DNA from: an uncultured Muribaculaceae bacterium | GTDB lineage: Bacteria > Bacteroidota > Bacteroidia > Bacteroidales > Muribaculaceae | Direction of reading: 5' to 3' | Length of the DNA stretch: 64,000 nucleotides | Assembly: GCA_934555895.1 (NCBI GenBank) | Contig: CAKTFH010000006.1 | Coordinates: 1 to 64,000, forward strand | Shown here: one piece after another, positions 39,179 to 48,023 of the stretch | Numbering within the stretch: the first letter of the stretch is position 1 | Layout: each line of letters starts with the position of its first letter | The notes under the pieces: generated by a model | Database searches by the model: none | Seen by the model: only the letters and a program-made list of their open reading frames with translations | Told to the model about the DNA's origin: nothing | Program-made: the position numbers and the translations under genes

Positions 39179-39673
39179 TCAACCTTGTTTTTTTAGTTTA
39201 TAAGTATATACCGCACCATCGTCGGCGGTGTAGCGCAACACTGTCTCGCTACCCGGCTTCTTAATCACCGCGAGCGATGTCACCCCTTTGTAGGGAATGT
39301 GCAACTCCTCGAACGGACGATATTCCCAGCCTGCCGGATCAGTGTCGTCGTTATAATCGAAACACACAAGCATTTTACCGTCTTCTTCTGTCCAGGTGCC
39401 GAAACGGCGTATCTGCTCATGATTGCCCTCCTCATCTACCGGTACAAGCGTGAGCTGAATGATATTGTTCTGAAAAGCCCAGAAGATATTTCCCATATAA
39501 CCGGTTTCATCCTCTCCATTGATTTCAACCGATGTGAGATGCCATGTGCCGAACCACGGCCCTATGTCGCCGTTATTGCGTGTACAACCGCACAACAATG
39601 CGCACAAAGCCGTCATGACAGCACCAAGGAGCAAACGGCCGTATATATTGAATAATGATTTCATGCTGTTCAA
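39179..39673 (-). CDS. Lipocalin-like lipoprotein
   Basis: 164 aa; signal peptide with Cys-rich end LLCGC (probable lipid-attached Cys near residue 30), then GPWFGTWHLTSVEING and an eight-strand-like pattern (FGTWTEEDGKMLVCFDY, TVLRYTADDGAVYTYKLKK) typical of the small lipocalin-like family of Bacteroidota. The ligand is unknown. Its ATG overlaps the wzi stop by 4 bases (ATGA), so it is coupled with wzi. Confidence 0.78.
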   Translation of the reverse strand: MNSMKSLFNIYGRLLLGAVMTALCALLCGCTRNNGDIGPWFGTWHLTSVEINGEDETGYMGNIFWAFQNNIIQLTLVPVDEEGNHEQIRRFGTWTEEDGKMLVCFDYNDDTDPAGWEYRPFEELHIPYKGVTSLAVIKKPGSETVLRYTADDGAVYTYKLKKQG

Positions 39674-41229
39674 AGTTTAATGGCTCCGGTATATGATACC
39701 GAAATGCATGCGCCAAAGTTGTTGCCAAGCAGTTTGCCATGGTCAATGCCAAGCTGTCCTTTTATTCCAAGTCCTTTCACCGAAGCAGGAAGCCAGCGCA
39801 CCTCAGCCATGACCGAAGTATCGCTCTTGGGCTCTATCAATGGTATATAACCATTGCCCCAGCTACGCCGATACCCCCCAAGCACGCGGTAGCCTATTTC
39901 ACGGGAAATTTCACCCTCGACTCCTATATGGAAACCACGGACGCGGTTATAGAGGAACGACGGCCAGCCGTCGGTGTTATAGATGGGCGAAACCATGAAC
40001 GGCGAGCCAATGGCCATGCCATAGCAAGCGTATGAATTGAACTCGTGATTATTGTAATAATTATCGGCACCCTCGGCGCGGTTTTTCACCCCGCTGCCCG
40101 GACGGTCGTCGGGGTCCCAGTGGATCGGGCCGCTCTGATTTGTAAAATCGAGATATTCAGCCACAATGCCTGTAACAGGGCCACGACGGTTGGTGGCAAG
40201 CTCAACGCCCCACACTCCGTCCCATCCGTTGAGGAAGCCAATGCCTGAACCATCCTCAAAAGGTTTCTGGAAATAAGCCTTGATATCGGCACCATTATTG
40301 AGCCTGTAACGGAACATCACATCCCATGAGCCGAGAGAGCTGCCGGTGTAGTATTCCAGACCTCCGTCGGTGGGGATGAACATCTTGAAGAATTGCTTTA
40401 TACCCTTTGAGAAATGGCGTTCCTGACGCATAAAACCTTTGGTATACCACTCCGTATGTCCTCCGAACTGACCTGCGAACTGCATGCCGAAAGTGGCCGA
40501 AAACGGCTGCGAAGGTTTGGTGCGAAAATAGCAGCGCTTATAGGTGAAGAGCGCGCCCTGATTCAGATGATATGCCGTGTAGTTGTAGTGCTCACGCATC
40601 CACTTGTCGTCGGTGCGTTTGCCGTATGAAATCTCTCCCTGAATCTGCAGCCAGCCGTTTGTAAACGGTATGTCCTGGAAATCGATGAAGCCGATGCGCA
40701 CTTCGGGCATAGGCCTGGAGTTGCCGCTTTCCACCAGGTCGCCGCTCGACAGACGATGGTTCAGAAGCGCGGAAGCATGTTCCTTAAGTCCTGCAGTGAG
40801 AAACACACCGCGGTATTTCACCTCGCCGTAAAGCTGCTGTATCCACACAGCCGCCGGATACCTCCCGGTGTACTCAAGCGCCGGATTGTAACCAGGCTCC
40901 GGAAATGAAGGGATGAAAGGCACCCGGCCATAGTCAACCGCGCTTCCCCATCCGCCCACGAGGTCGACGCCGAAGCCATAGCTGAACCGCCTGTCGGTAT
41001 CCATCGGACGCCACAGCCGGCCTCGCAACAGCGCATCCTTGCTTTGGGTAATCACACCATGACAGTTCGACATGATATAATACGGAGCAAAATCGCCGCT
41101 TCCGGCAGCCACAGTGGCCTCGGCCGCATAATCGATGGTATATTCGGCGTGCACCTGCGGCGCTACCGCCAGCAGCATGGCTGCCGTGGCGACATGTCGG
41201 ATGGCGACTGTAAAGTATTTCGGTATCAT
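39670..41229 (-). CDS. wzi: Capsule assembly Wzi-family protein
   Basis: Outer-membrane beta-barrel of about 519 aa, related to Wzi that anchors capsule to the cell surface. The N-terminus has a signal peptide (MIPKYFTVAIRHV ... PQVHA), then FAPYYIMSNCHGVITQSKDALLRGRLWRPMD is typical of the Bacteroidota Wzi family; the rest is alternating aromatic strands ending in a terminal beta strand SYTGAIKL. The frame extends upstream to 41319, over the glsB stop, but the ATG at 41229 is the best start. It implies a surface polysaccharide here, whose genes are mostly elsewhere. Confidence 0.85.
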   Translation of the reverse strand: MIPKYFTVAIRHVATAAMLLAVAPQVHAEYTIDYAAEATVAAGSGDFAPYYIMSNCHGVITQSKDALLRGRLWRPMDTDRRFSYGFGVDLVGGWGSAVDYGRVPFIPSFPEPGYNPALEYTGRYPAAVWIQQLYGEVKYRGVFLTAGLKEHASALLNHRLSSGDLVESGNSRPMPEVRIGFIDFQDIPFTNGWLQIQGEISYGKRTDDKWMREHYNYTAYHLNQGALFTYKRCYFRTKPSQPFSATFGMQFAGQFGGHTEWYTKGFMRQERHFSKGIKQFFKMFIPTDGGLEYYTGSSLGSWDVMFRYRLNNGADIKAYFQKPFEDGSGIGFLNGWDGVWGVELATNRRGPVTGIVAEYLDFTNQSGPIHWDPDDRPGSGVKNRAEGADNYYNNHEFNSYACYGMAIGSPFMVSPIYNTDGWPSFLYNRVRGFHIGVEGEISREIGYRVLGGYRRSWGNGYIPLIEPKSDTSVMAEVRWLPASVKGLGIKGQLGIDHGKLLGNNFGACISVSYTGAIKL

Positions 41230-41257
41230 TATGTTTCCGGTGAGAATTTTACTGTTT

Positions 41258-42205
41258 TCAAAAATCGCAGTGGCATTCGCCATGATAGGTGGCCACATGG
41301 CGTTGTTTCTTTTCTTCAAGTATTTCGTCGATTACAAGAAAAATACCGGTCTCCTCCACATTGCCGAACTCATCGTTGATAGCAGTGCCGAATACCCTCA
41401 TCGTTGGCGAAAGACTCATATAGGCATTCACCAGAGGGGGGATATTTATACCATGCTCACGTACAAAAGTGTTGAGCACCCGATAGTCCTCTTTGAAATC
41501 ATCGTTTGTGAGAATGCGGGCAAATTTTTTCATGTCAGCCGAAGTCTTCAACGGACTGAATGGCCATGCAAGCCTCTCGTGGTCGGGAAAGTGCTTGTTC
41601 AGGAAATAAAGCAGCATATCGCGGCACTCACGGTCGTAGCTCGGATACATTGTAAACTTGCCGAAAAGATATTTTATTTCGGGATGAATCACGGTGAGTG
41701 CGCCCAAACCGTCCCAAAGATTGTCAAGTGCGAATATAGCCTTGGCACCAGCTTTCGACGACTGATATTCAAGCCGCACGAACGAACGTCCCAGTTCTAT
41801 AGTACGTGGCAGATAGTCCTGCATGAATCGCTCCGAGAAACTGAACATATGCGATGTGGCTATGCGCGGAGATCCATCTGACTCTATATGTATATCTTTG
41901 CCGAGAATGAAGCGGTAGCCTCCTATGATGTTGCGCTCGTCGGGGTCCCACACTATCAGCTGACGGCAAGGAGGGTCCATGGTGTCGTAGCGGTCGATGT
42001 CGCACTCCTTCCCGGTGCCTCCGCCTGCAGAACGGAAAGCGATCTCACGCAGACGCCCTATCTCGCGCATGGTGTTTGGCGCATGGGCCGCGTCGAGCAC
42101 ATATATTTCATTATTGGCCTTGTTAGTAGTACGAAGAAACCTTTCAGGGGTAAGTTCTTCCATTATCGCCTCAACAGGCACGGCATCTATGATTTTTTGC
42201 GGCAT
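41258..42205 (-). CDS. glsB: Glycine N-acyltransferase for glycine lipids
   Basis: GNAT-type acyltransferase of 315 aa, of the OlsB/GlsB group that N-acylates glycine (or ornithine) with a 3-hydroxy fatty acid. Motifs: RLREIAFRSAGGGTG, IDRYDTMDPPCRQLIVWD, IIGGYRFILG and ELGRSFVRLEYQ. In Bacteroides thetaiotaomicron glsB lies next to glsA and both are needed for glycine lipids; here glsA is 14 bases upstream in the same order. Wzi follows 28 bases after. Confidence 0.85.
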   Translation of the reverse strand: MPQKIIDAVPVEAIMEELTPERFLRTTNKANNEIYVLDAAHAPNTMREIGRLREIAFRSAGGGTGKECDIDRYDTMDPPCRQLIVWDPDERNIIGGYRFILGKDIHIESDGSPRIATSHMFSFSERFMQDYLPRTIELGRSFVRLEYQSSKAGAKAIFALDNLWDGLGALTVIHPEIKYLFGKFTMYPSYDRECRDMLLYFLNKHFPDHERLAWPFSPLKTSADMKKFARILTNDDFKEDYRVLNTFVREHGINIPPLVNAYMSLSPTMRVFGTAINDEFGNVEETGIFLVIDEILEEKKQRHVATYHGECHCDF

Positions 42206-42219
42206 AGTTTTTTATCGGT

Positions 42220-43131
42220 TTATTGTTTCTCTCCCTCCCCACTCCCGCATTCCGACAGATCGGTAGCCTCCCCTTCCTGAAGAGAAAGCATGTAAACGGC
42301 ATAGGCAATGGCACGGGCGCAGTCGCGGGCATCGGCTCCGCCGGCAAGTGAATTCCACGGAATTATATCTCCTACACTCACGGTGAAAGTCTTTCCCGCA
42401 GCCTTTACCATCTCGCGAGGCAGGAGCAGCATCTCGAGATTGAATTTTATACCCAGACGCTTGCGAAGATTGGCCTTATGATAAAAATCCATCGAGTTTT
42501 CACCACTGAAATACAGAGGCACCACATCACGATGATATTTTATGCATCGGTTCACGAATGTCTTCCGCCACTCCAGGTCGCACACCATGCGGCATGATTT
42601 GCCATTGAAGTCAACCGTGCGGTAACGCGAGCATAGTCCTGCCGGAAAGAAAATCACCGGATCGTCACCGACAAGCACATCGTCGAGCATACGCGAGTTT
42701 TCACGGCTCTGGCGCCCGTGCTTGTTCACCGGAATGAACACGTTCTCCAGCGGCTTAACGGCCATAAGCAGGTCGTTGACCACAAACCACACGCGGCGAC
42801 CGCCGCTGTATCGGCTCACAAGGTCAATGAGCGCCATTCCGTCGAGGCCTCCGAGCGGATGATTGCTTACATACATCACACGACTTTCGTGAGCGGGCAT
42901 GCGATGGGCAAAGCGTATCCTGAGCTTTATGCCAAGCGAGTGCAAGGCTCCGCGGCAGAAGTCGGCACCGCTTAGGCCGGCATTCTCCTCGAGTATGCGG
43001 TTGAGGTCATCCTGGCATATAAGTCGCTCCAACTTCCTTATCAGAAAACCTGGCAGGAATCGGCCAAGACGCGGCAACCGCGCCCTAAGCACCTCTCCCA
43101 CATTAATTTTCACTACCTCGTTCTTTGGCAT
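42220..43131 (-). CDS. glsA: Glycine lipid O-acyltransferase
   Basis: PlsC-like acyltransferase of 303 aa that adds the second acyl chain to N-acyl-glycine. The motif SNHPLGGLDGMA (HX4D, around residue 92), NKHGRQSREN and VIFFPAGLCSRY (PEG-like) define the family. With GlsB it forms the glycine lipid module. It is the first gene of the ten-gene minus-strand block; a minus-strand -7 box is at 43175-43182. Confidence 0.87.
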   Translation of the reverse strand: MPKNEVVKINVGEVLRARLPRLGRFLPGFLIRKLERLICQDDLNRILEENAGLSGADFCRGALHSLGIKLRIRFAHRMPAHESRVMYVSNHPLGGLDGMALIDLVSRYSGGRRVWFVVNDLLMAVKPLENVFIPVNKHGRQSRENSRMLDDVLVGDDPVIFFPAGLCSRYRTVDFNGKSCRMVCDLEWRKTFVNRCIKYHRDVVPLYFSGENSMDFYHKANLRKRLGIKFNLEMLLLPREMVKAAGKTFTVSVGDIIPWNSLAGGADARDCARAIAYAVYMLSLQEGEATDLSECGSGEGEKQ

Positions 43132-43174
43132 AGATAGGTTTTATGTTCTCTGTTCAAACATCTGAGCAATTGTG

Positions 43175-43182
43175 CAAAATTA
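43175..43182 (-). promoter_or_regulatory. -7 box for the glsA block
   Basis: On the minus strand TAATTTTG, about 45 bases before the glsA ATG. No good -33 TTG is seen. Confidence 0.5.
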
Positions 43183-43278
43183 ATCAATTCCAACCGTTTT
43201 TCACATATATGAAAGGTAAAAACTTCCGCCTACGGCACCTACATCCATGTTTTTTCGCACTTTGCATGCAAACGGCAA

Positions 43279-43308
43279 TTGCATTGTCATCACAAATCAC
43301 TAATTTTG
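43279..43308 (+). promoter_or_regulatory. Promoter of the DUF115 gene
   Basis: TTG at 43279-43281 and TAATTTTG at 43301-43308 with a 19-base spacer, 26 bases before the ATG. It is divergent from the glsA promoter. Confidence 0.6.
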
Positions 43309-43333
43309 CACAACACACTCATCACCCACAACG

Positions 43334-44188
43334 ATGCCAAAGCATACTGCCGACCGTATAGCCTCTGCAATCTCCACCGCAGGCGCCACGCTGAAATCGC
43401 TTGTCAAGTCAGCGCTTTCACCGCGGGGAGCCCGCATCAGGTCGTGCCATCCCTCCGCGCCGCTCATAATACTGGCCAACGGACCATCGCTGCGCCGGAA
43501 TATGGAACACGACATGCACCTGCTTGCCGCCTCCCATACGCTGGCGGTGAATTTCGCCGCGAACACGCCGGAATTCTTTAAGGCGAAACCGCGCTACTAC
43601 GTTCTGGCCGACCCGCACTTCTTTACCGGCGATTCCGACTCAAACGTGAGCCACCTACAGGAGAATCTCTCTAAAATCAACTGGCCGATGACACTGTTCG
43701 TTCCCCGCGGCGCTCGCCCAATGGAAGCCGTGACAGCCAACGGCAATATCACTATAGAGCATTTTCCGTTCACGGCATTCGAAAGCACGCCGGGAGCCGA
43801 GCGGTTTGCATTCGACCGGCAGTGGGGGATGCCGCGCCCGCGCAACGTGCTCATTCCGAGCATCATGATAGGTCTGTGGCTCGGTTATGGGAAAATCTAT
43901 ATTCTCGGCGCCGACCACACCTGGACACAGACCCTGTCGGTCGACGACCAGAACCATGTGGTGAGCGTGCAGCCGCATTTCTATTCCGACAATGACCGCG
44001 AGCAGAAGCGTGTGGCATCCACCTACCGCGATGTGCGCATGCACGAGATACTCGAGAGCTTCTCGATAGCCTTCCGCTCCTACCACGCCATAGAGCGCTA
44101 TGCCCGCTCGATAGGAGCTGAAATCATCAACGCCACCCCGGGGTCGTTCATCGACGCCTTTACCCGCGGCGCCCTTCCGGAAAAATAA
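43334..44188 (+). CDS. DUF115/MptE-like protein
   Basis: 284 aa; the motif LIILANGPSLRRNM and YVLADPHFF and KIYILGADHTWT match the 6-hydroxymethylpterin pyrophosphokinase-like DUF115 fold, which also occurs in surface-glycan and flagellin glycosylation loci. The glycan role is likely here because the divergent neighbours are capsule and nonulosonate genes, but the substrate is unknown. It is followed after 21 bases by yigZ. Confidence 0.8.
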   Translation: MPKHTADRIASAISTAGATLKSLVKSALSPRGARIRSCHPSAPLIILANGPSLRRNMEHDMHLLAASHTLAVNFAANTPEFFKAKPRYYVLADPHFFTGDSDSNVSHLQENLSKINWPMTLFVPRGARPMEAVTANGNITIEHFPFTAFESTPGAERFAFDRQWGMPRPRNVLIPSIMIGLWLGYGKIYILGADHTWTQTLSVDDQNHVVSVQPHFYSDNDREQKRVASTYRDVRMHEILESFSIAFRSYHAIERYARSIGAEIINATPGSFIDAFTRGALPEK

Positions 44189-44209
44189 TCAAAAAAACGA
44201 AAAGCGAAA

Positions 44210-44809
44210 GTGTCCGACAGCTTCCTGACCATAGCATCCCCCTCAGAAGGAAAATATACCGAGAAAATGAGCCGTTTTCTCGCATTTGCACATCCGGTGA
44301 AAAGCGCCGCCGAGGCCAAGGAAATCGTAAAAGACTACGCCAACCGCTATTGCGACGCCCGCCATGTGTGCTGGGCATACATGATAGGGCGCGCCCGCAC
44401 CGAATTTCTGTGTAACGACAACGGCGAGCCGTCGGGCACCGCCGGCAAACCGATTCTCGGTCAGATAAACTCATTCAACCTCACCGACATCGTAGTGGTG
44501 GTGGTGCGCTATTTCGGAGGAATAAAACTCGGCACCTCGGGACTCATCTCGGCCTATCGCGAGGCTGCCCGCGAAGCATTGTCGGCCGCGGAAATCATCG
44601 AATGCCACGAACAGACCGAAATCTCGTTCACATTCCCCTATCTGGCCATGAACGATGTGATGAAAGCGGTGAAAAATCCCGAAATCAAGATTGTGGAGCA
44701 GCAGTTCGACAACACCTGCACTATGCGCATAGCCCTGCGGGCCCACCTCGCCGAGAGCCTGAGCGCCCGCCTCGACGGAATCTCGGGTGTGTCGGTGCTG
44801 AAAGTTTAA
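44210..44809 (+). CDS. YigZ/IMPACT family protein
   Basis: 199 aa cytoplasmic protein. The IMPACT core ARHVCWAYMIG, NGEPSGTAGKPILGQI and VVVVRYFGGIKLGTSGLISAYREAA is clear; a second small domain follows. The start is a GTG at 44210, 21 bases after the DUF115 gene. Function is unproven; eukaryotic IMPACT regulates translation. Confidence 0.92.
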   Translation: MSDSFLTIASPSEGKYTEKMSRFLAFAHPVKSAAEAKEIVKDYANRYCDARHVCWAYMIGRARTEFLCNDNGEPSGTAGKPILGQINSFNLTDIVVVVVRYFGGIKLGTSGLISAYREAAREALSAAEIIECHEQTEISFTFPYLAMNDVMKAVKNPEIKIVEQQFDNTCTMRIALRAHLAESLSARLDGISGVSVLKV

Positions 44810-44818
44810 GAGGTTACA

Positions 44819-45604
44819 TTAAGGCTTCGCCAACCACAACGAGATGGTGTCGCGCAGCGTTGAATCGTTGCGGTTAAGGGCCCAGCCATGGAACTGGTTG
44901 AAGGATATGGCAAGCGACGCGTCAAGCGCGGGATAACGCTCAAGAAGCGGCTTGGCCACATGCTCGCTCACCACTACCCTGCTTACCTCCCCGAGAGCCG
45001 TGAGCACAATAAGCTGCTCCGATGAGTATTCCGCGTCTTCCTTTATGTAGATTGTGTCGCCGATTTCATGCGACAGGTTCACCAGACGCGCAATATAGGG
45101 CGAACCTTTCGGCACCACCACTTCCTTTCCGGCAAGCCCCGGCTGAGTGGTAATAAGAGTAGTATCTTCGGCCAATGTAGTGTCGCGGCGCTGCACCAGC
45201 ACCTGCCTATCGATGCCCACAGGGTCGACGAAAAGATATTTTTCCTTTAGCGCCGCAGTGGCGGGAATATCGCTTACCACAAGCTGATACCGTCCCTCGT
45301 CAAGTCCCTGCAAGGCCGTTTCGAGGCGTGTGAACGGATGGAAACGCAGAGGACACCCGTGACGGCCGGCCGCTTCCCTCAGCATGTTGTAATAAACTCC
45401 CGAGAGTGTATCTCCCGCCATGGTGGCTCCCATTGGCGAAATCTCGATGGCCACATTGAGCGTGTCGCCACCGGCCGAGAGCTCCGCACGGGGCGGCAGA
45501 GTGGGCCGCGAGCAGATGCGCAACGACGCCATGGCGCCCACGGCGAGCAGGAGCAGCAGTATATAAAGCGAGAGCGAACCCTTTTTCTGTGGCAGTCTTT
45601 GCAT
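44819..45604 (-). CDS. Periplasmic solute-binding-type protein
   Basis: 261 aa; one N-terminal membrane helix (SLYILLLLLAVGAMASL) followed by a type-II binding-protein fold similar to SBP_bac_3: NVAIEISPMGATMAGDTLSGVYYNML, EGRYQLVVSDIPATAALKE and VVPKGSPYIARL. It resembles the N-terminal half of the lytic transglycosylase MltF but has no transglycosylase domain. It is membrane-tethered and lies 43 bases downstream of the porin gene. The ligand is unknown. Confidence 0.78.
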   Translation of the reverse strand: MQRLPQKKGSLSLYILLLLLAVGAMASLRICSRPTLPPRAELSAGGDTLNVAIEISPMGATMAGDTLSGVYYNMLREAAGRHGCPLRFHPFTRLETALQGLDEGRYQLVVSDIPATAALKEKYLFVDPVGIDRQVLVQRRDTTLAEDTTLITTQPGLAGKEVVVPKGSPYIARLVNLSHEIGDTIYIKEDAEYSSEQLIVLTALGEVSRVVVSEHVAKPLLERYPALDASLAISFNQFHGWALNRNDSTLRDTISLWLAKP

Positions 45605-45647
45605 GGCGGTACGGAGAAGAGAGAAATGACGGGAGTATGAAGAAATA

Positions 45648-47615
45648 TCAGTTGGCGAAATCGATGCTCACGCCGAGCTGGAAGCGGCGCGGGTTCATCG
45701 GGTAGTGAGGCATGGAGAAATACATGGTGCCGGTGAGGCCCTGGTTCACATGCGACATCATGAGATAGAAGCGGGTCTTAGACAGCTTCATGTTGATGTA
45801 GGCGTTGACAAACGGATAGTCGCCTATGTCGATTGTCTCCTGATTGTAAAAGCCCATAGTGGCGGGCTGATAGCTCACACCCTTATATTTGGTAAAATAG
45901 TCGCAGTTGAGGCCGAGCTGCACATGGAGTGTTGCCACACGGAACATCACATACAGATTGCTGTAGAGCGCCAGTTGTGGCAGAGGAAGCACTTTGGCAC
46001 GGCTCGAGGTTTGATAGGTAACGGTGTTGTCCCAGTGCACGGGACCGAACTTGAAGTCCTGCTGCAGGGTGGCGCTGAACACCTGCACACTGCCTCCATG
46101 CTGGGCAGGCAGGCCGGCGGGGTTGAAATATATCAGATTCTGCACGTTCTCCACAGCGGCCGAAAGCGAAGTGTGGGTCCAGGGTATCATTATCTTTCCT
46201 CCGGCACGCAGCGAGCGTGTCTTCGAAAAGTCATTCTCCCACACGAAATGGTTGGAGCGCATGTGCTGCATCAGCCAGGGAGCGGTGATGTTGGTGAAAT
46301 GTCCACCGGCTATCACCTGCACCGTGTCGCCGAACAGAGGCACACGGGTGTGTATATCGCCGTTCACCCTTATCTCGCCGGCAGCGGGTCCCACGAGCCC
46401 GAGCTCGCCTGTGACATTGTAGTTGAATATGCGGCCCTGCTGCTTGGTGAGCTGCGCGCCCACATAGAGCAGGTTCTGTGTCTCGGAAGTGAGCACTCCG
46501 GGATGAGGGTCGGCGGTAAGACCGTCGGGCAGTTCGCCGTCAGGCATCTCAACTGCCTCGGTCGACATGGCGTAGTGGCGCACCTCGTGGGCCACATAGG
46601 CAGCGAGGCCCGCTTTGGCGTATTTGTTGAAGCCCTCGAGTAGTGAGAGGCCCACGGTGTTGCGCAGCTTCCAGTATTTCTGCTCGTCTTCGGTGTAATG
46701 CGGGTTGAAATAAGTGTTGGGCCAGAACGATAGATTCTGGTCGCCATTCTGGTTGATGAACTTGTGGGTGCCGTCGTCGTATTTCAGCGTCCATATCACG
46801 CTTGTCACCGGCACGAGGGTGCGGTTCACCGTCGAGTCGTTCACCTGCTCCTCCTTCCAGAATCCCATCTTGTAGCGGCCGTTGAGAAACAGCCCAGTGC
46901 CCCTCACGCGGTTGAAAGCGCCGGTGAGGTTCACCGGTATATCCTTGGCGTTCACCGAGGTGTTGCCGCCCTGCACCGAAGCCGGATCGCGGATGAAGGC
47001 ATCGTCGGTTATGCCGCCGTTTTCCTTCTCCAGAAGGTTGAAGTGATAGAAATTGCCCAAAAACTCAAAGCGCTCGCCGGTATACGACCCCGAAAATCCC
47101 CATGTGAAGTCCTTTGCCGCCTGATAGTCGTAGCTGCCCTTGGAATAGAGATAGTCGACCATGGCGCCCACCTGCGTGCGCTTGTTGGCGTTGGCCGAGA
47201 AGATAGTCTGGAAATGGTCCTGCCCGTTTTCGCGGCCACCGCCGAAGTTATAGCTCAGCAGGGTCATGGGTATGCGGGTGTTGTACCATTTGATGGTGCT
47301 TTCCGACGGGAGCCAGTGGCGCACGGCGTCGTGATAGTAGAAATCGCTCATTTCGGGACGCTCCATGTATATCATCTGGCGTCCCGATCCGCAGTAATTG
47401 CCTGTGGCCGCATAGGCGTAGCTCACCTCCTGCGGCACGAAGCGCATCGAGTAGTTCTGGAAGAGCGTATCGATAGTGGCCGGTTCCCTCAGCCCGAGCG
47501 GATCGGTGGCCTTCCAGGCATAACCCGGCTCAAGCACGGTTTTCTTTGCCGAAACCGGAAGCATGGCGCACAGCAGCGCCGTTATGAATAAGGTAATTAT
47601 ATGCTGAAGTCTCAA
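45648..47615 (-). CDS. Putative porin
   Basis: Outer-membrane barrel of 655 aa of the Bacteroidota putative-porin family. Signal peptide MRLQHIITLFITALLCAMLPVSA, then NYSMRFVPQEVSYAYAATGNYCGSG, WYNTRIPMTLLSYNFGGGRENGQDHF and a C-terminal PMNPRRFQLGVSIDFAN, typical of the family. The transported solute is unknown. It has its own minus-strand -7 box at 47649-47656 and is followed by the binding-protein gene. Confidence 0.88.
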   Translation of the reverse strand: MRLQHIITLFITALLCAMLPVSAKKTVLEPGYAWKATDPLGLREPATIDTLFQNYSMRFVPQEVSYAYAATGNYCGSGRQMIYMERPEMSDFYYHDAVRHWLPSESTIKWYNTRIPMTLLSYNFGGGRENGQDHFQTIFSANANKRTQVGAMVDYLYSKGSYDYQAAKDFTWGFSGSYTGERFEFLGNFYHFNLLEKENGGITDDAFIRDPASVQGGNTSVNAKDIPVNLTGAFNRVRGTGLFLNGRYKMGFWKEEQVNDSTVNRTLVPVTSVIWTLKYDDGTHKFINQNGDQNLSFWPNTYFNPHYTEDEQKYWKLRNTVGLSLLEGFNKYAKAGLAAYVAHEVRHYAMSTEAVEMPDGELPDGLTADPHPGVLTSETQNLLYVGAQLTKQQGRIFNYNVTGELGLVGPAAGEIRVNGDIHTRVPLFGDTVQVIAGGHFTNITAPWLMQHMRSNHFVWENDFSKTRSLRAGGKIMIPWTHTSLSAAVENVQNLIYFNPAGLPAQHGGSVQVFSATLQQDFKFGPVHWDNTVTYQTSSRAKVLPLPQLALYSNLYVMFRVATLHVQLGLNCDYFTKYKGVSYQPATMGFYNQETIDIGDYPFVNAYINMKLSKTRFYLMMSHVNQGLTGTMYFSMPHYPMNPRRFQLGVSIDFAN

Positions 47616-47648
47616 TATCGGGCTGTATTTAGTGATGTATCACGGCCA

Positions 47649-47656
47649 CAAAGTTA
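47649..47656 (-). promoter_or_regulatory. -7 box for the porin gene
   Basis: Minus-strand TAACTTTG, 34 bases upstream of the porin ATG. No clear -33 TTG. Confidence 0.5.
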
Positions 47657-47911
47657 CAAAACTTTCTCTACCTTTCCGCCTCCTCCCCCCGATTTAATGA
47701 ACATCATCGTTTTTTATATAAAAGGAAACAAGACGACATATTCCTATGTTGTAATTTTATACCATGAATATGAATATCGATTTCCCATGAGAAAAGAATA
47801 TAACTCAACGCATAGAAAACCGATATAATTGGATATGGCTAAATATAAAGAATATCAATGATTTAGCGAATTAAGCCGTTTGATTGATTTGCCGTGTTTT
47901 CGACTGTTTTT

Positions 47912-47938
47912 CGCATTTAGTACACAATTAGTACATTT
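47912..47938 (+). repeat. Left imperfect repeat (candidate integrase site)
   Basis: CGCATTTAGTACAC followed by AATTAGTACATTT. It contains two TTAGTAC units with 11-base periodicity. A related 27-base sequence in the same orientation (CGCAATAAGTACA, then TTTTTAGTACGCTT) is at 55145-55171. The pair brackets integrase, mobilization genes and cargo, so they are candidate att-core or arm sites. The intergenic region 47616-48023 also holds the porin -7 box and TACCTTTG at 47980-47987 before the integrase. Confidence 0.55.
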
Positions 47939-48023
47939 CAGTTGTTAATAGATGTTGAGGGCAATTTTCACGTTTCGCAACGTGTGGCTACCTTTGTTTT
48001 ATAACAACAAAATTACTCAATAA

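Noticed and set aside
47616-48023. tRNA gene as integration target
   Set aside because: No cloverleaf or T-loop sequence is seen at either end of the element.
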